Assembly (NCBI GenBank): GCA_905221605.1
Contig: CAJNDS010000336.1
Coordinates: 447,501 to 511,500, forward strand
Direction: 5' to 3'
DNA from: Symbiodinium natans
Lineage: Eukaryota; Sar; Dinophyceae; Suessiales; Symbiodiniaceae
DNA: 64,000 nucleotides
Under the pieces are notes generated by a model. It was not told where the DNA came from, did no database searches, and saw only the letters and a program-made list of their open reading frames with translations. The position numbers and the translations under genes were made by a program. Below are positions 11,080-21,600 of the stretch, one piece after another. Within the stretch, counting starts at the first letter, position 1, and each line of letters opens with the position of its first letter.

Positions 11080-11130
11080 AGAGGGGGTGAGGGGGGTGGG
11101 GGGGGGGGTGGGGGGGGGGTGGGGGAGGCA
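11080..11130 (+). repeat. G-rich tract
   Basis: Runs of 5-11 G separated by single T (about 11088-11126), preceded by GGGGGGAGAGAGGGGGTGAGGGG. It could form G-quadruplexes. It is followed at 11,135-11,170 by a 23-bp direct repeat around CTTGCCGACTAAGGT. Confidence 0.85.
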
Positions 11131-11333
11131 CTCGTGAAGCTTGCCGACTAAGGTTTGTGCCTTGCCGACTAAGGTGTGTGCCTAAACCGACAGGCTGACA
11201 GGCAACGGGAACTTAGAAGCTTCAGCCTGAACCCTTAAGCCCACAAGCCGGCAGCAAGATCCCCAAACCCATCAAGAAGCCTCCACAAAAAGGGAATTGA
11301 AGCCCCAAATTGCTGGAAGCCCCTCCCCGCCCA

Positions 11334-11375
11334 AACCCTAAACCCTAAACCCTAAACCCTAAACCCTAAACCCTG
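11334..11375 (-). repeat. Telomere-like array (CCCTAAA)
   Basis: Six perfect CCCTAAA units left of an exon-like island. Confidence 0.95.
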
Positions 11376-11378
11376 GAG

Positions 11379-11478
11379 GCACCTGTTCCGCCTGACTGTG
11401 GGGATGATCCATGCAAGTGGGGATCAGTGGGTTGAAGACGCTTTGAAGGCGGCCTCTGGGATGCCGCAAAGGGAGTAG
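11379..11478 (+). other. Exon-like island (plus strand)
   Basis: Open frame reading HLFRLTVGMIHASGDQWVED and then LKAASGMPQRE, ending in TAG at 11476-11478, immediately followed by TTTAGGG units. The sequence looks like a genuine folded segment. CAAAGG|GA could also be a non-canonical GA donor of the kind known in dinoflagellates. No family recognised. Confidence 0.4.
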
Positions 11479-11600
11479 GGGTTTAGGGTTTAGGGTTTAG
11501 GGTTTAGGGTTTAGGGTTTAGGGTTTAGGGTTTAGGGTTTAGGGTTTAGGGTTGAGGGTTGAGGATTGAGGGTTGAGGGTTGAGGATTTAGGGTTTAAGC
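11475..11600 (+). repeat. Telomere-like array (TTTAGGG)
   Basis: About eleven perfect units followed by GGTTGAGGG variants. Degenerate units continue to 11700. Confidence 0.95.
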
Positions 11601-11689
11601 TTGGGCTTCAGGGTTGAAAGGTGTAAAGTTTAGAATTCAGGGTTCAGGGTTCAGGGTTTAGGGTTTAGGGCTCAGGGTTTGGGGTTTAG

Positions 11690-11775
11690 GGTTCAGGGTA
11701 TTGGGTTTAGGGTTTAGGGTTTAGGGTTTAGGGTTTAGGGTTTAGGGTTTAGGGTTTAGGGTTTAGGGTTTAGAT
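11690..11775 (+). repeat. Telomere-like array (TTTAGGG)
   Basis: About ten perfect units after a degenerate lead-in. Confidence 0.95.
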
Positions 11776-11856
11776 TAACGGTAAGTTTTCTCGTGTGTTC
11801 ACCGGTTGCCGTTTTGTTGTGGTAGTGCACTTCGTGGACTACCTGCAGAAAGAGTT
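11776..11856 (+). other. Short exon-like island
   Basis: After a possible AG acceptor (GTGGTAG|TG at about 11824), HFVDYLQKEFG is open and runs directly into a TTTAGGG array. Confidence 0.25.
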
Positions 11857-11955
11857 TGGGGTTTAGGGTTTAGGGTTTAGGGTTTAGGGTTTAGGGTTTA
11901 GGGTTTAGGGTTTAGGGTTTAGGGTTTAGGTTTAGGGTTTAGGGTTTAGGGTTTG
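11857..11955 (+). repeat. Telomere-like array (TTTAGGG)
   Basis: About fourteen units with a single 1-nt deletion near 11930. Confidence 0.96.
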
Positions 11956-11956
11956 G

Positions 11957-12040
11957 TCTGGCACTGGGCATGTTGAAACGGCTGATTACGATCTGCGGCT
12001 GTCAATGCTCCAAGTTTTCATCCGGGATTCGCAAGGGGCC
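11957..12040 (+). other. Exon-like island (plus strand)
   Basis: Open frame reading ETADYDLRLSMLQVFIRDSQ, between a TTTAGGG array on the left and CCCTAAA on the right. No family recognised. Confidence 0.35.
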
Positions 12041-12062
12041 TTAAACCCTAAACCCTAAACCC

Positions 12063-12169
12063 CAAAAGACTGGTGGCCAGCGTTGAAATTGCTTCTGCCA
12101 ATCCCAGCACGTATCTGAACTTCGTGGAATGGACTTGTCTGCCTGCATTGGGGACAAACTGGGGACCCT
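12063..12169 (+). other. Exon-like island (plus strand)
   Basis: Open frame reading RLVASVEIASANPSTYLNFV and then EWTCLPALGTNWGP, ending in TGA at about 12169, between CCCTAAA arrays. Composition is that of an ordinary globular protein segment. It may belong with the islands at 11379-12040 to one gene whose introns contain the arrays. Confidence 0.4.
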
Positions 12170-12399
12170 GAACCCTAAACCGAAACCCTAAACCCAGAAG
12201 AAAAGTGTAGGGAGCGCGGGTTTAAGGCGGAATGTGATGGAGTTCACGGTTTGGTGTCTTTCCTAGTATTTCCTAGTTGCGTCCCCAAAGAACTCGCGAT
12301 GGTTCTAAGAGCCTGCTCTGGAGATGCCAAGCGTGGGCCCGCCATCATGCGGCGTGTGCGCAGCCATGCGCTGGGAGGAGGTGGCCGTAGCTGCTTCTT

Positions 12400-12514
12400 C
12401 CCTTGTACCTTATACTTGATACCTTATGCTTGATACTTTGATCATACCGTATATTTGATACCTTGTACTTGGTACCTTGTACTTGATACCTTTTACTTGG
12501 CACCTTATACCGTA
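12400..12514 (+). repeat. Tandem repeat of ~14-bp unit (TACCTTGTACTTGA)
   Basis: About eight imperfect units of TACCTTGTACTTGA or close variants. There is no convincing gene in 12196-12399. Confidence 0.85.
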
Positions 12515-14520
12515 TGGCTCTGCCACATTGACATGGTACCCAAGAGCTCAAGACGTCTGCTGTCAAGGATTTGGCAGCTGGACGTTGAACTATGGGCCTA
12601 TGGGATCATCTTCCGGCGCGATGCGTGGATGGTACTTGTTGTTTTGCCCACGTGTTGTTGGAAATTATTTGCTTCTGATAGGAAAGCACAACGCGAAACA
12701 TGCACGCAAGAGAGAGAGGGAGCGAGAAAGGTGGTCGTCATGTCATTAGGGTTTAGTGTTTAGGGTTTCCAAATAGGTTCCTTTTGCGCCATCGCACTGC
12801 CAAAGAAGCCAAAGCTGCTGCGCAGCCTGCAAACGTTGATGAAACCCATCGCATGCGACAGGGACTGTGTGGCTGGACATGGGAGTTTCCGAAATCAGGG
12901 GGTCACATATTGGCGCCCTTATATAAGGGAATCCTACTAGACTAAATTAGGGGTCCCCTACTTTCGTAAACTCCCACATTGCTTCACCTGGGCTGCAGCG
13001 TCCGCCACCAACACTGCAGCGGAGCGGGCCTCATCAGACAGGCGCTTGCTCCGAATTCTGCTCTTAGTGCTACTACGAGGTCCAAAACGCACAAATCTTG
13101 TTCCGGTGTCTGGAGCCGACCGCTTGCTTCTTTTCCTTACTGCGAATCTATAAAGTAGTATTACTTGGATACCTCGCCACCCCTTTCCGAGAATCCAAAA
13201 ACTGGGAGCAGGATGCAAAGACATGTCTCGCAGGATCCAAACTGACATTGTTCGTGTTGCGACCGTTCTGGCGTTGTCGCATGTGTCACCAAATCCCTGC
13301 ATAACTGAGGAAGCACTGTCCAGACGGCACTGCTATGCACTGCTCATATGCCCTGCAGAAATCATGTAGCAATTCAATTTCAAGTTAGCGCGGGCCTGGG
13401 GCTGTGTCACAACATCCGATTTGCGACCCGTCTGACAAAGGCAGCACAGCAGTCACATGGAGAACTCTGCAGCACGAAGCCACGACATAAACGGCGCTCA
13501 CGCAATCCTCCAAAACTGACGCGAGCTCTGAGGGCCCAAGACGGCCCGAGCACGTTCTGAGATAATGTGTTGAACCTCAATCAATTCATGACAGTGGCCA
13601 AGCCACTTCAGCCCATGCAGAGAGAACAAATCAAACACTTCCGGGTGCAGGAAACGAGCTTCTGGATTCCGTGCGAGTCATTGCTCGCACACTTGGCTTC
13701 AGGCGTGCTGATGATGAGTCAATCCCACTCGACAAAACATAAAAAGTTGTTCCCTGGGGGGGGATGGCGGAAGCCCAAGGCTTCGCGACACAACCCCTCA
13801 GAGCAATCACTGTGAACACCAGAAGGGGCTTTCCAGCGGCAGGGCTTGTGCTTTTGGCCAGGTTTGGACGTGGCCATAACTCAGACTACATGCGCACACG
13901 CACGCACGCACAGATTACGAGTCTGCCCTGCCCGCTCCCGCCTTCGACCGAATCTGCGCAGCGAAGAGCCAGGCCTACACAAGCGAACTGCTCAACATCA
14001 TGGATTGAAAAAGAACTTGGGAAGGACAAGGTAGGCTGAAGTGAGCGTGGCAAAGTTTGGACGTGACGAAACCCCGCAAGCCTGCATCATCGACATCTGG
14101 TCGAAGCAGACGAAGGGCTTGAAGATGAAGACAGGTCCTATCGAAAGGTTTGGGAGGCAGCGCTCCGATTTTGTTAAACTGCTTACGTGAGGTTTGCGAG
14201 ACAACATGCAGGGTCGGCAAAGGCGAGGCGCAGACCCTCATGTTCCAGTGCTTCAGAACACCTGGCAGATGGTAGGGAATAGAGACATTTTTAGTGCAAA
14301 TAGGTAACGGGCCTCAGCAGGCAACGGAAAGATGGCGAGAGTGCAAGAGTTGTGTGCATCCCGCTGCTGGTCCTTCTCTGTCGTTCTCCGGAGTTCAGTT
14401 TAGGGCTTAGAGTTCAGGGTTCGGGAGTATCGGGTTTGGAGTTCAGGCAGAGAGAAAGGAGAGAAAGAATGCGAGAGAGACTCTGGATGGAAGGAAGGCA
14501 GGAAGGAAGGAAGAGCTACG
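12515..14520. other. Unrecognised stretch
   Basis: About 2 kb without telomere arrays and without a gene I can recognise. Open frames are short (up to 114 codons) and low-information on both strands. Isolated TTTAGGG words occur at 12745-12770, and a small inverted repeat CCCTTATATAAGGG lies near 12916. Confidence 0.5.
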
Positions 14521-14910
14521 CTGCTTTCACTGCGGTCAAAGCACCTTCAAAGTCGAGGTGGTTCCAGTGTGGCGTGAAGCTGGACGCCTGCAAAGGTAAG
14601 AAAGGTGGAAAGGACTCAGGCACAGGAGGTTTCAAAGGTATACATGCGAAGGAAAAGGTAAAGGAATGTTTCTTGCCAAAGGTCGAGGAGGTAACTGGAA
14701 AGGTCAAGGTAGAGGCTTCAGAGGCTACAAAGGTACAGGAAGAATTACAAAGGACGAGGTAAAGGAAAGGCCCAAGCAGCTACTGGTATGTCATGACTGT
14801 CACAAGTGTGAAGCACAGTGTACGAGGCCAACGCGCGCAAAGTGAGTGCCACACTCAACGATAATGTTTGTCCAGTTTGCACCACTAACAGCTTTCCTGC
14901 AGCATCGGTC
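14520..14910 (+). pseudogene. Decayed copia-type gag fragment
   Basis: A Lys/Gly-rich stretch (AKGRGGNWKGQGRGFRGYKG in one plus frame, about 14680-14740) is followed by CHDCHK-CEAQC near 14790-14815. It resembles the basic linker and CCHC zinc knuckle of the intact copia gag at 43.3-43.6 kb, but the Gly-His part of the knuckle is lost and frames shift. A relic, likely of a related element. Confidence 0.45.
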
Positions 14911-15291
14911 ATTCCCAGCAACCTGCTTCACTGGCGCGCCTCTGGAAGTGCTCATCAGCTACAGATCGACATCCTTGGCTGCATGCCAGCTGGAATCTGC
15001 TGCATTCAGCAAGAGTCGCTTCAGTGCCCGCCTCAAAGATCAAGACCTCCGTGTCTTCCGGGGCTTCCTCCTGAGATGCATCATCTTTAAGGTAGGCCTA
15101 CACATGACAGGATGAAGGCATCAGTGCATTCAAACACTTCAAAGGGGTCTGCGGAGGGACCCCTAGACCCTTAATCTTTTTGCCGTATATCACCCCTATA
15201 TGTACCTTGTGTATGGTTCCTTGAAATACCTTCCGCGAGGTCCACAAGTTTAGGGTCTTCCTACTCGAACACAACTCTTGTATCTACTTGA

Positions 15292-15363
15292 AGCGGGTAA
15301 CTCGAGTCGAACGAGGGACATTCACCTTGACAAGGTGACGCTCTACCTCTGAGCGAATCCTGC
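15292..15363 (-). tRNA. tRNA-like sequence, anticodon GUC (Asp), possibly pseudogene or SINE head
   Basis: Read on the minus strand, 72 nt fit a cloverleaf. The D stem is GCTC/GAGC with loop AGAGGTA. The anticodon stem TCACC/GGTGA is perfect 5 bp with loop TTGTCAA. The T arm is CCTCG-TTCGACT-CGAGT (4 of 5 pairs). The 3' side TACCCGC pairs with only 4 of 7 bases of the 5' side GCAGGAT. Internal promoter boxes A (GCTCAGAGG...) and B (GTTCGACTC) are recognisable. No CCA is encoded. The body resembles bacterial or organelle type tRNAs more than a typical eukaryotic tRNA-Asp. The weak acceptor stem argues for a relic or a SINE-derived copy. Confidence 0.45.
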
Positions 15364-16583
15364 AAAATTTGAGTGCCTCCTTGAAGGGCAAACTCTTGCA
15401 ACACTTGTCAAATATCTTGATGCTCAAAAAGATACCAATGCCGAAGAATGCGATCGCCTCATCAATCCCCCAATCCGTCAGTACACTTGGACTCAGCACA
15501 TCCGCACGGCGTATAAGCAGATGGTGAGCATAACCTGGGTAGGAGTACAGGAGTAGTGGCTAGAGAGCATGCATTTTTGCAAGATCTCAATCAGCTGTGC
15601 CTAGTGCTGTGGAGGGATCATCAAGTCAGCCAATGCAAGATCCATGCCATTCTGCTTCCGAGCAGGGTAGGCTTTTGTCAGTTCTTTCAAACTGCCAATG
15701 CGAAGCTCCCGGGAGTTGCTGTATCGATGCTTTGTGCAGGGTCTCTGGGACTGGGAAAATGCGAATAGCAACAGTGGGCAAATCAACTTGAGCCACGCCA
15801 ACGACCCAGGCTGGCATGATGAGTTGAGACAAAGCCAGCACAGGCCAAACAACGCTCAACAAGCTGCAAGCGAACTGCACTCAACAGAGAGAGGAGGTTC
15901 CAGCATTTCTCGGCAAGATGCTGCACATGCAAGTCGAAACGCAGCAACGATCAGCGGCACCCACAAGGTGGCCGTCTTTTGAGGTCCGGCACGTGTCTCT
16001 GCGCAGGTGGCAGGGCACGCACGTCAGCCGCTTGAATTCAGGAATTCTAGGACAGGAATTCTAGGAAGGACCCCTCGAAAGGACCTCTAATCCTACTACC
16101 CAGCACCCACTTCCATGAAAGATAAGCCCTACATGCTGTTCTGTGCCCCACGAGAGAACCCCGCGGTCCATAAGGGACCTTCCTGTAGTCATTGAATTTC
16201 GAGTAGGCTTACTATGAACGAAACGAGGTGACTCTCAGCCTGGTCTAAGTCTTGCATGAGCACGTCCTGGCAGAACATAGGCTAGTGCTGCATTATGAGA
16301 TTGTTGGAACTGCAACTATGACTCGTGATAAGTAGTACAAGTATATCATGTCACATACGGCTACACCTTCAACGCCGGTGTGTGCAACGGGCATGGCCCT
16401 CATGCAGGTCCTTGTCCGTGCAACCACTGACGATCATGTCGAGAGGCAAGTTCCAGCCGAACCGCTGGCAAATGGACAGGAGTTCCGCCACGTTGTTGCT
16501 CACCACACCGCCTGATAGCATGCTTAGGCACGTGAACCCTCAGATAACTGTCTTTCCGACAGCCTGTTTGTGTTCACCCTTGC
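15364..16583. other. Unrecognised stretch
   Basis: Holds no recognisable gene. A direct repeat AGGAATTCTAGGA occurs twice near 16040-16065. Open frames are below 120 codons. It may contain the 3' untranslated or downstream region of the minus-strand gene that ends at 16584. Confidence 0.4.
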
Positions 16584-18624
16584 TTAACGTCCCGAGCAGC
16601 CTTCAAGTTGAGAATGCCACAAGGCCAGCAAAGGCTCCGAGACCAAAGTACCCAGCCGATGCACACATTCTGGAACTGGTATGAACTTCAGCAAAGACTC
16701 CTTGTTCTTGTCGCTGAACTCCAAAATATTCTGAAAGATCTCCGCCTCAGCGAAAGCCAATCCACGCTGGGACGCTGTATCCTCCATGACTTGACACTTT
16801 CCAGTGAAAATGTCGGTCATCAGTGACACGAAGCATTTGCTCAAAGCCAGGACTGGATCCTGCCATACTGCCTGGGCTAGGGCGACCTGCCGTGTGGCCG
16901 AGGGGTTCTTTTCTTGAACAAGCTTCAGGATGAAAGCAAGATTGGCACAGTAGCTGTCGTCAAACAGGTCAGGCAACAACTTTTGGCCGACCCAGCACTC
17001 CATGTCATCAAAGGCCCCCTCTGGCACTGTCGGCCCGGCGTCTGCAACCAAGCTATCGGCATGCAGAACTTGGTGTTGCACTTGCTTCGGTTGCCTCCAC
17101 TTGGCTATCCAGTGGTGGCATAGTGCGCTTTTGATGGCCAACAAGAGTCTTGGACTCAGTGCTTGCTCCATGTCCATCAGAACTCCTTTCATCGCCTTGC
17201 ACCCTCTGTCGGCAGTTCCCGGGATGAAATTTCGCACCACCTGCGACAGGCGCAGCACGCAATCAGGGACGCTGCACTTCACGCGCCCATGTTGCTGTGG
17301 AACTCCCCGAGGCTGCTGAGACAAGGGGCCATGAGCAGGCTGGATGTCAGGAGCAGTGAAAATGGTTCTGAACATCTGCAGCTCCCATTGGCCCAAACCA
17401 TCTGCATACATAAGCGGATCATCCCCTTGAAGGACTGCGTTTTCCACTGCTTCAAACAACTTGGAGCCCAGAAGCTCCCGAACATCGTGCAAGTGGTCAA
17501 TGATGTCTCGTTGATTTCCTTCTTGGATGGAATCCTTCAAACGCTCCACCCTGTCCATGACGTGCTCTGACCCTGACCCAACGGAGCCATCGGATGATCC
17601 TGGTGTCATTACACCCTGGGCAGCCAAGGAAGATGGGCGGTAGATGTTGTTGGCAGATGCCAGTTTGATGCGCGAGGCTTCATGCCCTTCTTGCAAGATC
17701 TGAGGCCGCTGTCGCCTGCCATGCTTTTCAAGCTGTTGGGTGACTTGTTCAAAGAGTTGCTGCACAGACAGGTCTTCCCCCAGAAATTGCAGGAAGCATC
17801 TGCTGAAGTCTCCATGCTCCTTCTCAAAAGCAGCCTTGAACTTTTGGCAAGAATGAACCCAGTAGAACTGGTTCCAACCGATGTCTTCGGGGATCGGCGC
17901 TTGGGCAGTGAGTCTGCTGGATGAGCCGCAATCATCCGACTTCAAGCGGCAGCAGTCTAGAACGAAGCAAACAAACAAGTCCTTGGAAGACCACTGCGCC
18001 ACAGCATTGAAGATTAGGTCAGTGTCGATTTTGGAATCACGATCTCTGCTGTCTGAATCATGGCCAGGAAGTACCACGCTCTGCTGATCCTCTTCTCCGT
18101 GACCTGCGAAGTAAATGAGGACTATGCTGCCGTCGACCACTTGTTGCTCAAGTTGTCGCAAGAAGGAGTCTAGATCTCTGCGGCACATGTTCATCACAGG
18201 TAATACATAATCGAAACGCAGGTCGATCAACTTCTTTTCGGTCGCGCGGGCATCGTTCAAGACACCATCCAGGGCAGGATAGGCTTTCTTGTCTTTGAAG
18301 GTGTGATTCCCAATGACTAGCGCTACCCGTTTTCTCCTCAAAGGCTGTGGGAACTCTGCTTCAACTTCAAGCTCTGAAACGAGGCCATGCCAACGGCAGC
18401 AGCTGGGGAAGTCGACGACTGCGATTCCATCGTGGGTGACGGATTCCACAATTCCAAATGAGGAATGGTTGACACCGCCCCACTCAAACTTCGGGATCAA
18501 GATCTCCTGCCGCACTCGCACAATTTGCCCCGGTCGAATCCTGTTGGCTGCGAGATCCACCTGGATCTCATCAACTTTGCACCTCAATCGGACAGCATCA
18601 GGCAAGGGTTCTAACTTGTGGTGC
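16584..18624 (-). CDS. Exon 4: HERC2/KEG-like repeat plus paracaspase-like peptidase C14 domain
   Basis: Acceptor GCATAG|GCACC at 18624; open to a stop at 16584. A fourth SH3-like repeat (GQIVRVRQ...FEWGGVNHSSFGIV) precedes a caspase fold that begins RVALVIGNHTF, with the alpha-helix segment LNDARATEKKLIDL. The catalytic His is in LIYFAGHGE (residue 1433 of the joined protein) and the catalytic Cys in FVLDCCRLK (Cys1483). DxCR is the arrangement of paracaspases rather than the DSCHSG of metacaspases, and the basic-pocket motif of metacaspases is not seen. The last ~330 residues are helical with no recognised domain. The reading may pass into a further intron near the end (a GT follows the HRLG stretch). 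Confidence 0.78.
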
Positions 18625-21600
18625 CTATGCATTCAACATGCACGAAGCACTCGCCACGCCAAGCTGTCTTTCTAAGACTCCAAAGCTCACCCTACATCTA
18701 GAAAAGCTCACTGCAACAAGCTCAAGAAGCACTTTGGAACAATGGAACGCAACAACCGGCAGTCATCATCGACTTGGTCTTTGTATGTCTTTGTGTACTG
18801 TATCGAACTCAGCCTCAGACTTCCAGTCGTCCGCATCCGGAAAGTTCACCTTTATCTCCTCCTCCTCAATCTTGGCTACAACGCCAACGGCTTCGTGCAT
18901 TTCGTGCTCCCCCCATCCATATCTAGGTACGCGGTCAGGGTCTTTGAGCCGGATGTGAGAGCCCACCTGCAAGCTGTCAGAGGGCTTGAATACCTGAAAC
19001 TCGTCCAGCGTTCCATGCCACCTGCTGCTGTAACCCACATTCACGGACACAACGCACTTCTCCACCTTCTGAATGACTCCGATCACGTCGTCATGGGAAA
19101 GACCTCCCCATCCGAACCTTGGCTCCTGCACCGTTCGGCGGAGCTTCACGAGGGTGCCTGGCCTCAAAAGGTTGGCTTCCTCATCTTTCTGTAGCTCTTC
19201 AAGCTTTGCATGCCATGTACGCACCCGCTGCCCTGATTCTTCTAGCGAATCAACTCGAAAGACACCCCCTTCAATGTGTTTGACAATGCCAATGCAGCTT
19301 GTCTTGCCAACTGAGGAGGATCTGACCCGATCACCCGGTTTAATGCCACCGTGTTCGAGGCGCTTGACACTGTCTTCCCTGTTCAGGGTGGCTGAGCGCA
19401 AGCGCTTCTCCAACGGCTCCCTTTCTGGTCTGCGCCTTTTGTGTTTTACTGCCCTTTCCAACGCCTTCATGAACTTTGTTGTGCTGACGTCTGAACCCAG
19501 CAACCCCTTGATGTCTGCAATTGGCTCCTCTTCATCGCTGTCACATGCCTTGTCCCAGTCCAAGGTGCTCTCCATTGAAATGGTTGGCACATCTGCGGCA
19601 CTTGGCAGCAGAGATGCAATTCCACCCACAATCGTCAAGCTGCGCACGCTGGAAGGCTTCTGGAACACGGTTGCTCCGACCTCGCCTTCGCGTTGAAACC
19701 AGACCTGTGGACGACCACGATGATAAGCTGCGCCGACAACTGAGAATGTTCTCCCATTTCGGTCTTGAACTTGCGCGCCGTGCTGGAGGCCTGGCACATT
19801 GGTAAGCTTGAAGCACACCTCGGGTCGGATGTCGAACATGCAGGCTCTCTGAAGATGGGAGCGCGTGCGAACTGGATAGGGGAAGGTGCAATCCAAAGAT
19901 CCAAGCGGGCCAAGTTCTCTTGGTTCTGGACCCCGTCTGACAAAGCGGACATGACAGTCAACTCTGAGGGGCTGCGCTCCATTGCCACCAGATTGAAGAG
20001 CCCACAGGCGAGTACGATCCAACTTGCGCCACTGGCGACCTGCTGCTGGCCGACCGACACCAATGATGGTGTACACCTTCCCCTTCTTGTCCTCTACGAT
20101 ATCTCCAAACTGGAAGCCAAAGGCTGAGCAAGCTTGAGCTGATGCATCGAACTTCCGAACGACTGGGGCATCCTGATCAGCCATGAACTTGAAAGTAAAG
20201 TTGCTGGCTGACGGGGGACTGGATGATCCCAAGTGACGGCGAACCTCTTGAGGGTCAATTCGCTTCAGGACCTTCATGTCTGCTGGCAAGGGATCCAGAA
20301 TGCCCGCACCTGACGCCCCGTCACGCCACAGCAGCAAAGCAGGCTTCCCTTCGGTGTCGCACACACCGATCACCACGAGCCACTTCGCTCCCGAGTCAGA
20401 GTCATACAATACCCAGTCCCCATGAGAGTAGCCAAAGCGCTGACACACATCTGGCCGGACGTCGCAAACCACCACCTCGGGACAACAAGACCAGGTAAGA
20501 ACCGCCAACAACTTGACAACTTGACAACTTGGCAGGAATGCAACCGAAGCCTAGCGGACAACAAAATTCTCCATCATAATCCAAGCATGGCACTCTTTTG
20601 TTCCGCTGCAGCTTGACAGGGAAATCAGGCTGCAATTCGAGGTGGCCAGAGGGAGGATTACTTGTACTGCTGTGCTCTCCAGAGCCGTTTCGTTTTAGCA
20701 GCTGCCTCATCTCTGCGACCTTCTTGCGACCAGACAAGTCCAGCCTGCGTTTCTGAACAAGTCTTGTAAGCATCCGGTCCATCTGACTGAGCAAGTACTG
20801 CTCAGATGAGGCGGTCGACCTTGCCTCTGCTGGAGTCACTTTCAAAGTGCCCACCTTGCGAAATTGTGAAAAGTCACCTTCATGGAAAGCTGCTCCGGCA
20901 TCTTCGTCCGCTTGGGTGTACATTCGCGGTCTGCCCTCTTCATTCAGCTTCACTCCAATGACCGTGAAGTACCGCCCATCGCGCTCCAAACGATCTCCGT
21001 GACGAAAATCAGTTATCTGTGCAAGTGCGACATCCCGAATATCAAAGAAAGAGACCTCACCATGCTTTATGCCATGGTGGTATGGGAAGTCGAAGCAATA
21101 CTGAAAGCCTGGGGCGTCGCACGCTGCATCCATGTCAAGACCCTTGCTTTTGGAGATCTTCCTCAGCTGGCCATATCACAGCACGAACTCTTTGCACACA
21201 GCATATAAACAAAATTGAAGCACATTGACAAGTTTGACTAAGAGCTTTGTGCCAACAAGCGAACAACCACTCCATCGAGTCTTGACAGCAAGCGCATGGT
21301 GCATAAATAAGTTGAGGTCGGGAGAAGCGACTATATGTTGCAGTGTCTACACCCGAAACAAATGCAACCAGGGTTCTGATCATGGCATTCATTATCAGAC
21401 CAATCCTCCAGCATGCTTGCTGTGTTGAATTTGGAGTGCGTGGAGAAATGGCTAAGCTCAGAGGTTGCGTCGCTGCCGTCGTCAGCATCATCATCCTTCG
21501 AAGTGAGCCTGGGTGAGTCAGGCTCGTCTTCACTTGGCTCCTCCATAATCGCAGGTAGCTCCTTGTCTTTGCCATCCGAGTCCTGGAGTTCTTCAATCCT

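Noticed and set aside
13975-14241. Minus-strand frame of 88 codons
   Set aside because: Low-information composition, no start context, no recognised motif; treated as chance.
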